A stretch of DNA of 64,000 bases from Leptospiraceae bacterium (GTDB lineage Bacteria > Spirochaetota > Leptospiria > Leptospirales > Leptospiraceae): contig JAKRSH010000040.1 in the NCBI GenBank assembly GCA_022402465.1, positions 62,001-126,000 of the forward strand. The letters run 5' to 3'. A program made the position numbers and the translations under genes. The notes below the pieces were generated by a model. It ran no database searches, had not been told where the DNA came from, and saw only the letters and a list, made by a program, of their open reading frames with translations. Shown piece after piece: positions 44,718-53,103 of the stretch. Position 1 is the first letter of the stretch. Each line of letters begins with the position of its first letter.

Positions 44718-45275
44718 ATGAATAATAAATTACAATCTCTTTTTAAATCCCTCCTATTACTTTTTTGGATTTTAAATTGTTCTACTTTAAGTATAATCGA
44801 TCCCAAAAAACCTCTAGATGCACAAGTTCCCAAGGAAAAGGCAGTGTATTTTATCCAGACTAATTTTAGCATTGAAAATCAAAAAATAAAATCTGTAACA
44901 TTGGAATTTTTCGATATTTTAAAAAGCACAACAAATGGCAATGTTTTGAAATTATCTGCTTCTAAAGACATTGCAAATAATAGCCTAACTGAGTGTTATC
45001 TTTTTTCTGGTGATAAAACAGTTTATGCCTTATATACGGCTGAAATAGCAACAGATAAGGGTCTTATTCAAACTCAATTACCCAAAGAAAATAAATGGTT
45101 TATTGAATACAAAGGTTCCAAAAGCCCACTATATGCTGGGTCTTTAAGTTATCTTAATAATTCGTTAAATATATCAGACTCTGGTTTTAAAGAGTGCAAA
45201 GCAGATTTAGCAGCTAAATATCCTAACTTAGATTTCTCAAATTCGGAAGAACTTCTAAAGAAAAAATCAAAGTAA
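44718..45275 (+). CDS. Lipoprotein of unknown function
   Basis: This 185-residue exported protein has a hydrophobic N-terminus ending LLFWILNC (Cys 21). The mature region is mixed alpha/beta (VYFIQTNFSIENQKIKSV, ALYTAEIATDKGLI, WFIEYKGSKSPLYAG) with no motif I know. AAAGGAAAC lies ahead of the ATG. The stop codon is 17 bases before an inverted repeat that leads to the Cys-repeat protein gene. Confidence 0.7.
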   Translation: MNNKLQSLFKSLLLLFWILNCSTLSIIDPKKPLDAQVPKEKAVYFIQTNFSIENQKIKSVTLEFFDILKSTTNGNVLKLSASKDIANNSLTECYLFSGDKTVYALYTAEIATDKGLIQTQLPKENKWFIEYKGSKSPLYAGSLSYLNNSLNISDSGFKECKADLAAKYPNLDFSNSEELLKKKSK

Positions 45276-45292
45276 TTGAAATCTGACTCTGA

Positions 45293-45361
45293 TATTTTCC
45301 AGAAAGACGAATAATTTGGGCCTAAACAAAGGTTTCATACCATACTTTATTCTGGAAAATA
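45293..45361 (+). repeat. 12-bp perfect inverted repeat with 45-base loop
   Basis: TATTTTCCAGAA (45293-45304) and TTCTGGAAAATA (45350-45361) are exact complements. The loop itself contains short pairings (GGT-TTCAT-ACC, CCT-AAACAA-AGG). It sits between a lipoprotein gene and the Cys-repeat gene, whose start is 71 bases further. It may be a leader RNA structure or an operator. Confidence 0.6.
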
Positions 45362-45432
45362 GACAGGTTTCTAACCAAAATTTTCTTGCAACAAAATCAG
45401 ATTCGTGCAGTCTAAACAACAGAGGAATCTTT

Positions 45433-45654
45433 ATGAAAAAATCTTTTGCAATTTTATCATTAACTACAGCAATCTTATTCACTGCAGGACTATCTGCTTC
45501 AAGCTGTCCAGGTAAAGAGAAGCGATCAGGAATTTGCCCAGGCAAAGAAAATAGAACTCTTACTTGTCCAGGAAAAGAAAATTTAAGTGGAACATTTTGT
45601 CCTGGTAAAGAAAACCTATCAGGTTCACTGCTCTGCCCAGGAAGCAAAGAATAG
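45433..45654 (+). CDS. 73-residue exported protein with five Cys-Pro-Gly repeats
   Basis: An AGAGGAA lies 9 bases before the ATG at 45433; a longer frame from 45316 is not protein-like. The first 24 residues form a signal peptide (MKKSFAILSLTTAILFTAGL...). The mature part is five units beginning CPGK(E): CPGKEKRSGI, CPGKENRTLT, CPGKENLSGTF, CPGKENLSGSLL, CPGSKE. Cys lie at 25, 35, 45, 56 and 68, with spacings 10, 10, 11 and 12. The first Cys could also be a lipidation site (SASSC). Repeats suggest metal or thiol chemistry, a modified peptide or a surface ligand; none is shown. Codon choice differs among units, so this is not a recent duplication. A strong terminator follows. Confidence 0.8.
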   Translation: MKKSFAILSLTTAILFTAGLSASSCPGKEKRSGICPGKENRTLTCPGKENLSGTFCPGKENLSGSLLCPGSKE

Positions 45655-45685
45655 ACTTATTTTAGTCATTAGAATTCTTATTGAG

Positions 45686-45714
45686 AAACCCCAAGCCTCC
45701 CTTGGGGTTTTTTT
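45686..45714 (+). terminator. Strong terminator after the Cys-repeat gene
   Basis: The stem AAACCCCAAG/CTTGGGGTTT with a CCTCC loop runs into a T tract. It also serves the convergent gene on the other strand. Confidence 0.85.
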
Positions 45715-45747
45715 ATATCTAATATGATTTTACCTAACTATAAAATC

Positions 45748-46743
45748 TTATTTCTTTGTTGTTTCTCTTTGTAAATTATCAATAAACTCTACAACTTCAT
45801 TCTCAATTTTTTCCTTATCAGACTTTACAAACTCACTCATGAGAACATGGGCTCCATATTCAATTTTAGTTAGCTTAGATTTAGGGTTAGGTTGAAATTG
45901 AGAAAATACATCTAACATAGCAGGGACACTAGCCGTTGGATCTCGCTCTTCTTCACTTTTCTGGTAGTACAATAAATGAATAGGAGATCTTACCATTGAA
46001 TAGGTCTTTGGCTTAGCAATGAAATTTCGAAGATCTATTACATTGTAAACAGCCGATAGATATTGCTCTGTGTACCAATATTTTTCATAATCATCTGAGA
46101 TCATTGCTTGTCGAACAGGATCTTTAGTAGAAAGCTTTCCTGAGTTCCTCACTTTCCCATTGATCAATAATCCTAGATAATAGCCTCCTGGATATTCCAA
46201 GATCTTTGCCTTAGAATTTGCAAATTCATAAAAAGGTGAAACCAAAATCATTGCATGGATCATTTCTGGATTCTCAGCAGCAAGGTAGGTCGCAATTAAA
46301 CCACCCATACTCGTTCCAATTACAATTACTTTTTCACCCAAGGCTTGAACTTCTCTGAGTGCTATTTGGTTTTCTTGAAGATATTCTTCATACTTCGTAT
46401 CTCGGTGCTCTTCCTTATTCGTTCCATGACCTGGTTGACGAATATAGTACGTATTGTACTTATATTTTTTACCAATTTTATCAACAACAAACTCGCCTTC
46501 CTTTCGGCAGGCACCAAAACCATGAATATAAATGAGTGCATATTTTGTTTTGCCAGGAGAGTAACGAGTTAGCTTTTCTTCACAACCTGGTCGAACATTC
46601 TTCCGTTTACTTTCTTGCAATTTACTTTGGTAGTATTCGTCAAAGGAAGCTTTGGAAGTGTAGGTCTCCTTTGGAAATCGATAGTCCAAAGAAGAACATG
46701 CTAGTACAAAAAGTAATACCAAGAAGGCAGTGTATTTTTTCAT
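45748..46743 (-). CDS. Alpha/beta-hydrolase lipoprotein
   Basis: This 331-residue exported protein has lipobox VLAC (Cys 16). The hydrolase core shows an oxyanion strand YIHGFGACRKEG, the nucleophile elbow IGTSMGGLIA (GxSxG), and near the C-terminus GAHVLMSEFVKSD with the catalytic His. The Asp is probably in the ERDPTASVP loop. It should be a membrane-attached esterase, lipase or acylglycerol hydrolase. The pseudogene at 19760-20024 was of a similar kind (signal plus hydrolase tail). Substrate unknown. Confidence 0.85.
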   Translation of the reverse strand: MKKYTAFLVLLFVLACSSLDYRFPKETYTSKASFDEYYQSKLQESKRKNVRPGCEEKLTRYSPGKTKYALIYIHGFGACRKEGEFVVDKIGKKYKYNTYYIRQPGHGTNKEEHRDTKYEEYLQENQIALREVQALGEKVIVIGTSMGGLIATYLAAENPEMIHAMILVSPFYEFANSKAKILEYPGGYYLGLLINGKVRNSGKLSTKDPVRQAMISDDYEKYWYTEQYLSAVYNVIDLRNFIAKPKTYSMVRSPIHLLYYQKSEEERDPTASVPAMLDVFSQFQPNPKSKLTKIEYGAHVLMSEFVKSDKEKIENEVVEFIDNLQRETTKK

Positions 46744-46926
46744 AACACTATCTCTGCTTCAAATGGAAAATCAGTAAACAGCAAATTTAGCAGAATAAGA
46801 AATTTCTTTTCAAATGCTAATCCTTTGCTTCTTTTTTGGTCTTAGATTACCTGGGATAACAAGTTTTTAAAAGAATTTCTCAATCTAAAAATAGTTTCTA
46901 ATATTCAAGATGACAGATTGAAATCC

Positions 46927-46940
46927 TCTAGCAAGCTAGA
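46927..46940 (+). repeat. Short perfect palindrome at the start of the 46947 gene
   Basis: TCTAGC-AA-GCTAGA ends 6 bases before the ATG, where the ribosome binding site should be. It could be an RNA hairpin or operator. Confidence 0.5.
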
Positions 46941-46946
46941 CAGAGC

Positions 46947-47864
46947 ATGTCTTTTTTATCTAAACTTTTTCGAAGAAAGAAACCTTCTCTTGATGGAAAG
47001 ATTCAAAAATTTCTCTCTCAGCCAAGCTATCTAGAACCTACTTTAACTAGACAAATCAATCTTCTATTTGAAACAAAGATGGAAGCAATACTTCCAGAGA
47101 CAAGTCCTTCCTGGAATGCTTACTACGACTCTTTAGCGACGGTGCAATTTTCCGATCTTCCTATTTCTTCTTGGGATCTTGTCAAAGATTTGAGTCTTGG
47201 TCAATTTCTTTCAGAGGATGCAGCTAAAGTATTGATAGAAGCAATGGTTCAACCTTCCATAATTCCAAATCAGGATTTGATACGAAGGCTTTTTAAGCAA
47301 CCAGAGATTGGTGAGATGATTAGCTCTGGACTTCAGAAAATTATAACCGAAATCAACCAAAAACTAAATCCTCTTTCCTCTGTATTTAAAAGCTCAGGAT
47401 TCGAATCTCAAATGTTCAAAATCATAGATGGTTTCATTCCAGGAATCCAAGAATCCATAGTAAATAAAATTATGCACATGGCTTCAGATTCCCAGGCTTC
47501 AGAAATCTTTAAGAATACGATGAAGATAGTACTAGATGTAAAGCCATCTGATTTTACCTTACCCTCAGAGCTTATTCTTAAGAATACCCAAGAAAAATGG
47601 ATTCAATTTCTCAATAAACTAAATAATGACCAAAAGTTTAAAGACGAATTCTCAAAAATAGCGGACAAATTGTACGGTCAATTTCGAACCACATCATCAA
47701 ATCGGATGTTGAAAGAATTTATGTTTTTAACAGAAGACGATTATATTAAATTTCGTAAAATCGTGACTAAGCAAATCGCAATTAGTATGGTGAATTGGGA
47801 CAAGGAAACAGGAATCATATCTAAAGAGTTACACTTATTCTTTAATGACATACAGAATATATAA
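46947..47864 (+). CDS. Predicted cytosolic helical protein, unknown
   Basis: This 305-residue protein begins MSFLSKLFRRKKPSLDGKIQ, a short amphipathic basic helix that may bind membranes. The rest is all helical, with DLSLGQFLSEDAAKVLIEAM and LKEFMFLTEDDYIKFRKIVTK among the better-ordered segments. No signal peptide and no motif that I know. No Shine-Dalgarno sequence is clear; instead a palindrome occupies that place. Divergent from the alpha/beta-hydrolase lipoprotein gene. Confidence 0.7.
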   Translation: MSFLSKLFRRKKPSLDGKIQKFLSQPSYLEPTLTRQINLLFETKMEAILPETSPSWNAYYDSLATVQFSDLPISSWDLVKDLSLGQFLSEDAAKVLIEAMVQPSIIPNQDLIRRLFKQPEIGEMISSGLQKIITEINQKLNPLSSVFKSSGFESQMFKIIDGFIPGIQESIVNKIMHMASDSQASEIFKNTMKIVLDVKPSDFTLPSELILKNTQEKWIQFLNKLNNDQKFKDEFSKIADKLYGQFRTTSSNRMLKEFMFLTEDDYIKFRKIVTKQIAISMVNWDKETGIISKELHLFFNDIQNI

Positions 47865-47909
47865 ATATATCTTTATTCAATTTTAGAATTAGATTGCAAG
47901 TAAGATGAA

Positions 47910-49106
47910 TCAACGTAAGCAATCATAGACTGCCTTACAAAGATTCAAAGTCTTTGTTGGTCTATTTCGATAATCTAGTTTATTACAGATATATCCGAAA
48001 GATATTTTTGCTTGGGGATCAACAAAAGCTAGGCTTCCTCCCATTCCATTGTGTCCAAATGATTCATAATTAGGTGAGAAAATTCCTTCTTCTTCCTTCT
48101 GAAATCCCAGATTCCATCCTTGTTTTTTATGAATAACCTTATCATAACGAAGTTTATTACGTTCTTTTAATACACTCATCAGTTTAGAGTTGGCAATCTT
48201 AACACCTTTAGATTTGCCATCTAAGATAAAAACATTGTAAAGCTCGGCTAGACTTCTCGCATCACCCATAGCTGAACACCACAGAAGTTCACTTTCTTGC
48301 AATCTACGATCATTAAAAACTTCTATCCCTTTCAGACCAGACCAAGGATTCAAATACGCTCTAAGCGTTTCTTGGTCTCCTGTAAGTATAGAACGAATTG
48401 TACGTCCTTCAGAACTTTCTTGCTTCCATAAATGAGGAAACAAAGAAGTAATTCTGTCAAAGTTAGATATAGGATATACCTTAGCTATAGACCTAGTATT
48501 ATCTTTTGGTAAACCAATGTAAAGATTGAGTTTCAATTTACTTGTAATTTCTCTGTAAAAAAATTTCCCCAAAGATTCTCCTTGGATTCGTCGGAATAGT
48601 TCCGCTGCATAAATTCCCCAAGCCTGCGCTCCATAAGCTTGCATGTCAGTTGAATTCCACCTAACTTTTTGATTGATTAATGCCTGGTAGATTTTAGGTG
48701 AATCTTTATAAAAATCTTCTAAGCTGAGAGATTGATCTAGAACATGCAGACCAGCTCTGTGCTCTAGGAGCTCGCGGACAGTTATATGCGCTTTTCCATT
48801 TCTACCAAATTCCTTCCAATAGTAGGTGACTGGAAGATTGTAATCTAGCTTTTTCTGAACAGCTAACATTAAAAAGCAAATAGAGGTAAGACCCTTTGTT
48901 ACAGAGAATAATGGAACTATTGTATCCTGCTCCCATAGCAATTTTGCATCCTGGTTCCTGTAGCCGCCCCAGAGATCGACTACCTTTATTCCTTTATGAA
49001 AAACACAAACTGAAGCACCAATATCGTCCTTACCAAGAAAGTTATTCTGAAATACAGATTTCAATTCACTAAACTTCTTTGAACATTTTCCATGAATTTC
49101 TGTCAC
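47910..49106 (-). CDS. Serine hydrolase of the beta-lactamase/EstB family
   Basis: The start is a GTG with AAGGAG nine bases ahead. This 398-residue protein has the class C-type catalytic signature: FSVTKGLTS (SxxK, Ser nucleophile), the Tyr of a YxN-like segment (MQAYGAQAWG) and FGHNGMGGSLAFVDP near the end (the HxG-type third motif). VDLWGGYRN matches the EstB-like group of cytoplasmic esterases. There is no signal peptide, so penicillin resistance is unlikely. Esterase function on small acyl esters is probable. Confidence 0.88.
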   Translation of the reverse strand: MTEIHGKCSKKFSELKSVFQNNFLGKDDIGASVCVFHKGIKVVDLWGGYRNQDAKLLWEQDTIVPLFSVTKGLTSICFLMLAVQKKLDYNLPVTYYWKEFGRNGKAHITVRELLEHRAGLHVLDQSLSLEDFYKDSPKIYQALINQKVRWNSTDMQAYGAQAWGIYAAELFRRIQGESLGKFFYREITSKLKLNLYIGLPKDNTRSIAKVYPISNFDRITSLFPHLWKQESSEGRTIRSILTGDQETLRAYLNPWSGLKGIEVFNDRRLQESELLWCSAMGDARSLAELYNVFILDGKSKGVKIANSKLMSVLKERNKLRYDKVIHKKQGWNLGFQKEEEGIFSPNYESFGHNGMGGSLAFVDPQAKISFGYICNKLDYRNRPTKTLNLCKAVYDCLR

Positions 49107-49269
49107 TAGAAAGGTCTCCTTATGTAATTCTGTATTCTTGAATACTTTATGTTAAATATAGATTCGTAGTTCTTTTTGTCTTTAGGATTTTACAAGGATA
49201 GTATGGAATTTTTCTAAAGTAAAAAGAATAATTCTAGTCAATGGATTTCCTGAATGCTACTCTGTCCAA

Positions 49270-50004
49270 ATGCTACCAGCTAGTCCGATTAAAAGAACTC
49301 TATATCGTGCATCTACTAGCCTACTCTCAACCTTCTCCGCAATTTTACTTACTATTTACCAATCTACTTTAGTCTTTATCATTGAAGGGGAAGACCATCT
49401 CCGAATTCTTAGAACTCAAAAGAAAAATCACATCCTAGCAATTTGGCATACTTTTGTAGACGCTGCCGTCTTTTGTCTCCACCATAGAAACCTTTGCATA
49501 TATTCCGATCATCCAAGGACTAAGGAATATGAAGAAAGTCTAACGCATTTTATGCGAGAAGTTGGACTCAAGACTCTGAGAGCTTTAGGCTTTGATGTTC
49601 TGGACGCATCTTTAGGCAAACAGTCAGCGGGCATAATGAACTTTATCAAGAAAATACAAAACGGTGTACCCAGCCTTGTAGCACCTGATGGTCCAAGCGG
49701 GCCTATCTACGAGGCAAAACCTGGAGTAATATATATGGCTGCCAAGGCAAATAGCTATATAGTACCTGTTGGAGTTGGTTTCTCTAGAAGAATCATTGGA
49801 AACAATTGGGATGATCTAAGCTTTCCCCTTCCTTTTTCTAGAGTTGCCCTTGTTATTGGGGAACCTATACTACCCAGCTCTGATACGAGTGAAGAATCTC
49901 TCGCCAAACAAGCGCTTATACTTGAAAAGAAAATAGATGAACTCTGCTTTCGAGCCAATGATATTTTATATGGAAATTTGGAGAACGGGAAGAATCCTAG
50001 TTAA
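49270..50004 (+). CDS. DUF374/LPLAT-like acyltransferase
   Basis: This 244-residue protein has a hydrophobic N-terminus and the DUF374 pattern: ILAIWHTFVDAAVFCLHHRN (H-x4-D catalytic pair of acyltransferases), APDGPSGPIYEAKPGVIYMAAKAN and PVGVGFSRR. Such proteins transfer acyl chains to glycolipids (lipid A-type secondary acyltransferases are relatives). Leptospiral lipid A is unusual, but a specific substrate cannot be stated. Confidence 0.82.
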   Translation: MLPASPIKRTLYRASTSLLSTFSAILLTIYQSTLVFIIEGEDHLRILRTQKKNHILAIWHTFVDAAVFCLHHRNLCIYSDHPRTKEYEESLTHFMREVGLKTLRALGFDVLDASLGKQSAGIMNFIKKIQNGVPSLVAPDGPSGPIYEAKPGVIYMAAKANSYIVPVGVGFSRRIIGNNWDDLSFPLPFSRVALVIGEPILPSSDTSEESLAKQALILEKKIDELCFRANDILYGNLENGKNPS

Positions 50005-50036
50005 AGTTAAAACATCATTGAACTAAGTATTCAATG

Positions 50037-50402
50037 TCAAAGGGGACGAACCAATAAAATTGTAACCATGATTAGGGATCCTAGAAAAAGGGTTAATACA
50101 ATTGGTATAAACAATAGCCAAATAAAATTACTGCTCAGGCAGATTGAAATAAAGGCGATAATCTGAGTAATACAAAACAAGATTGTAGCTATTAAATGGC
50201 TTTTCTTGAAAGGTCTTGCTGGTCTACCTCGGTTAAACAAACCTCTTTTACCCTGGCGGGAACCTGCTCTTCGGTTGGAGGCAGTGGATTCAGATTTTGC
50301 ATGCTTGCTATCCTCTGGTTGCAGAAAATCAAAATTGATATTACCCTTTCGTAATGTTCTCTCTATACTGGATGGAATCTTTTCTTCTAAGGATTCATCC
50401 AT
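50037..50402 (-). CDS. Small two-helix membrane protein
   Basis: Starting at the ATG at 50402 (Met8 of a longer frame that overlaps the previous stop) this is a 121-residue protein. A soluble part with an Arg/Gly-rich stretch (NRRAGSRQGKRGLFNRGRPA, positively charged) precedes two adjacent membrane helices (IATILFCITQIIAFISICL and WLLFIPIVLTLFLGSLIMVT). It follows the five-helix membrane gene with only 4 bases between. Function unknown. Confidence 0.6.
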   Translation of the reverse strand: MDESLEEKIPSSIERTLRKGNINFDFLQPEDSKHAKSESTASNRRAGSRQGKRGLFNRGRPARPFKKSHLIATILFCITQIIAFISICLSSNFIWLLFIPIVLTLFLGSLIMVTILLVRPL

Positions 50403-50406
50403 AATT

Positions 50407-51027
50407 TTAAGCCTTTGCTTCAAGTGCCTTGGCTAGTAGCTTCTGGTAGTGCTCAACCTCTCCACGGAGAGTTTCGAAGCGTAATGCAAGGTAACCTGTA
50501 TAGATTCCAACTAACCAAAATCCACCTAACTTTAATATTTCTTTCTGAATTCCGACTATCTGTTGGTTTGGATAGTATTGGTAAGCGATAACTCCAATAT
50601 AAAATAAATTCATCACTAAGGTGCCAGCAAGAGAAATTCGAATACCATATCGCAGACCATTAGATACTATTACTACAAAGTTCAAGACAAAAAACATACT
50701 CTCACTGCCACCAGTTGGAATCATAACAAGAGCAACCGCAAGAAAATCAGAAAACATGGTAAGATACTTGATTGATGGATGAATAGAATTCTGAACCAAA
50801 GCTCTTCTAAGAATAAGCATAACAATAGAATTCACCATAGTCACGAAAAGCGCAAGACTTCCGATGTAATACCAATTGAAAATATGTTCTTGCCCTATTT
50901 CAATCGAGCGTCCCGTTAATAATAGATAACTTAAATAGGGAACCAATATGAAAAGAATCAACCATCTCACACCAGCCTTATTCTTTTCGTTTCGGATCTC
51001 CCAGATCATTTTCTCAATAGATTGCAT
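50407..51027 (-). CDS. Five- or six-helix membrane protein with C-terminal coiled coil
   Basis: This 206-residue protein resembles the sensory membrane part of histidine kinases or cyclases: helices at about residues 20-40, 50-75, 90-135, 140-160 and 170-185, then a short coiled coil (LRFETLRGEVEHYQKLLAKA) that stops where an output domain would begin. No kinase or GGDEF domain follows. It lies 60 bases after a histidine kinase gene on the same strand, so it might be a signalling accessory. Unknown family. Confidence 0.65.
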   Translation of the reverse strand: MQSIEKMIWEIRNEKNKAGVRWLILFILVPYLSYLLLTGRSIEIGQEHIFNWYYIGSLALFVTMVNSIVMLILRRALVQNSIHPSIKYLTMFSDFLAVALVMIPTGGSESMFFVLNFVVIVSNGLRYGIRISLAGTLVMNLFYIGVIAYQYYPNQQIVGIQKEILKLGGFWLVGIYTGYLALRFETLRGEVEHYQKLLAKALEAKA

Positions 51028-51087
51028 AATGGTTTGACTAGGGTAACAGAATGGTACCCACCTGGTCTACAATTTTTTCTCAATAGA

Positions 51088-52980
51088 TTATGGTACCTGG
51101 ATCTCAAATTCTAAGATCAATTTATAAAACCCATCTATAAAGCTTTCCTGGATTGAACCATTGAGTTGGGAAACTCTCATTTGAAGGCTTTCCCTTCCAC
51201 GACTATTTCTTTGCTCAGAAGGATCATTGATGGAAAAATTAGAGGTAGAACTAAGCTCTAAGTACAATTTTGAAAACTTGGAGGAGATTCTCAGATGAGT
51301 TTCTTTGTTTTGTGAACCATATCTCAAGTCATTGTTAGTTATTTCTTTAATTATTTGCATAAATTGTGTTTGGAAAATTTTATTCTTTGCAATGCTCTCT
51401 AAAGCGGTTTCTTCAAAGTCAAGAATAATTTGTCGATTGTGCAATTCGTATCTATGAAATAAAAAAGTTCTAATTCCTAAAGAAAAATTTTCCTCTAATA
51501 AATGGTGATCGTCACTAGCTTGAACTTTAGTACGAAGACCCGTAAGAATAGATTTAGTAGATTGAAGAAATATTTCCGACTTAGAATGATCAGGTGGTAA
51601 GTCTTCTCGAATTCTTTCTGCCAAAATATTTAAATCGAAAACTCTTTGTCCCAAATCATCATGAAGGTCACTTAGTATGGTTTCCCTTTCTTTTTTTGCA
51701 GCTAAATTCCTTTCAAGCTTGATCAGTTCTTTCTGTTGTAAGATCATTTTTCGAGACTGCTCTTCAACTTGCTTCTCTAGTTCTTTCTTAGCATTAACCA
51801 TAATTGTATAAAGAATATAGATTCTTCGAAATAGAATGACTGCTAAGGCTATGATAAAACCAATTAAACTCCAATGAAAATACCATTTCGGATAATAATT
51901 AGTGATTCTAAATTCCCAAAGGATTTGAGGTAAGGTTCCAAACATCAAAGATGCAAGACCAAGCAAGAACACGATTACATCTGGTTTTTTATAATTTTCA
52001 TTTTTTGAAAAAACATAAAATAGAATCATAAAATTCAAACTCATAAAAAACCAACCGACCTTTCCTACATACACATCAAAATTTTTATCTATATGAAAAA
52101 AAGCTGAATACACAATTGAATACACTATATAAATAATATAAATTTTAAGATAAAAATCTAAGATTCTCCTTTCTGAGTCCTCTAAAAATTCCAAAAAAAA
52201 TTCCATTAAGAAATAGGGAGAAATTACAATACAGGCATGAAGAATTATCGTTTGAAGAAGAGGATAATTCCATAGTGCACTCGTTAAATGACTTTCCATT
52301 AAGCAGACGAGCCCTAGACAAATTTGAAAACCGCCTAATTGGAGTAATTGCTTTTCTTTCAGAAGAATTGCAAATGCAAGCGAAAAAACTCCGAGAAGAA
52401 AAGTTAAGGCAAACATTATTAAAACTATAAACTCAAAAACTCGAAAATTATATAAAAGTAAGTCTGATTCTCTTCCCAATAAAATGTTAATGGAAAAACC
52501 TAAGTTTACCCAATTGGAATATACTCTTAAATACAGAGTTTTACCTGAATCAGTTTCCTGTAATGGGATGCGAATCAGTCGAAAAAAACCTTCAAAATCA
52601 CCTTCTTGCATTGGAATTTTTCCTGAAGAATCTCGAAGCTTTCCATCTATGTACATTTGGTAACTATGGTCTAATCCAAAAGTTGATATAGCAGGATGAA
52701 TGGGCAAAACGTCCGGTAACTTAACCCTAAACCAAGCACAGTTCAAATCTCCCCTATCTTGGATATTCCTACCAATGGAATATTCTGACCATTTCAGTGT
52801 GGATGGATTATGTAAAATTTCCTCTACAGTAAGATTCGTATCTTCCCAGGCAAACTCCCATCCTTTTTCAAAAGATTGAACTTGGTTCGCCAAAGACGGA
52901 GAAGGCTTTCGATTTAAAGCAAAGGGAAGACAAAGAAAAAATACAGTAAAAATAACTAATATTTTGCGATCTATCTTCAT
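51088..52980 (-). CDS. 7TM-DISM sensor histidine kinase with degenerate ATP lid
   Basis: The start at 52980 gives a signal peptide (MKIDRKILVIFTVFFLCLPFALN). A periplasmic 7TMR-DISMED2-type beta domain (about residues 25-160) and seven helices (about 180-395) follow, then a coiled coil and HisKA_3-type phosphoacceptor LSDLHDDLGQRVFDLN near residue 440. The ATPase domain keeps an N-box-like KEITNNDLRYG but the D-x-G-x-G box reads STSNFS and the G2 box is SRGRESLQMRVSQL. ATP binding may thus be altered. The response regulator gene begins 123 bases away on the other strand. Ligand unknown. Confidence 0.85.
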   Translation of the reverse strand: MKIDRKILVIFTVFFLCLPFALNRKPSPSLANQVQSFEKGWEFAWEDTNLTVEEILHNPSTLKWSEYSIGRNIQDRGDLNCAWFRVKLPDVLPIHPAISTFGLDHSYQMYIDGKLRDSSGKIPMQEGDFEGFFRLIRIPLQETDSGKTLYLRVYSNWVNLGFSINILLGRESDLLLYNFRVFEFIVLIMFALTFLLGVFSLAFAILLKEKQLLQLGGFQICLGLVCLMESHLTSALWNYPLLQTIILHACIVISPYFLMEFFLEFLEDSERRILDFYLKIYIIYIVYSIVYSAFFHIDKNFDVYVGKVGWFFMSLNFMILFYVFSKNENYKKPDVIVFLLGLASLMFGTLPQILWEFRITNYYPKWYFHWSLIGFIIALAVILFRRIYILYTIMVNAKKELEKQVEEQSRKMILQQKELIKLERNLAAKKERETILSDLHDDLGQRVFDLNILAERIREDLPPDHSKSEIFLQSTKSILTGLRTKVQASDDHHLLEENFSLGIRTFLFHRYELHNRQIILDFEETALESIAKNKIFQTQFMQIIKEITNNDLRYGSQNKETHLRISSKFSKLYLELSSTSNFSINDPSEQRNSRGRESLQMRVSQLNGSIQESFIDGFYKLILEFEIQVP

Positions 52981-53069
52981 TATAGATTTGATACTTAATA
53001 AGTGAAAATAAATTATCAACTAGAAATTTATTTAATTTTAAAAAAGTCAGAAATAAGCAGTTTGAGGTA

Positions 53070-53097
53070 TTTACATTTTGTTTAGTTTGGATACAAT
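53070..53097 (+). promoter_or_regulatory. Promoter of the response regulator gene
   Basis: TTTACA (53070-53075), 16 bases, TACAAT (53092-53097). Initiation seven bases on would fall on the A of the ATG at 53104, so the message may be leaderless. No Shine-Dalgarno sequence is visible. Confidence 0.45.
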
Positions 53098-53103
53098 TAG
53101 CCT

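Noticed and set aside
45267-45647. 126-codon frame on the minus strand opposite the Cys-repeat gene, itself repetitive (SLPGQ units)
   Set aside because: It is the mirror of the repeats on the other strand. It has no ribosome site, and the plus-strand frame has signal peptide, ribosome site and terminator.
47910-49106. Beta-lactamase conferring resistance
   Set aside because: No signal peptide and EstB-like motifs; a cytosolic esterase is more likely.
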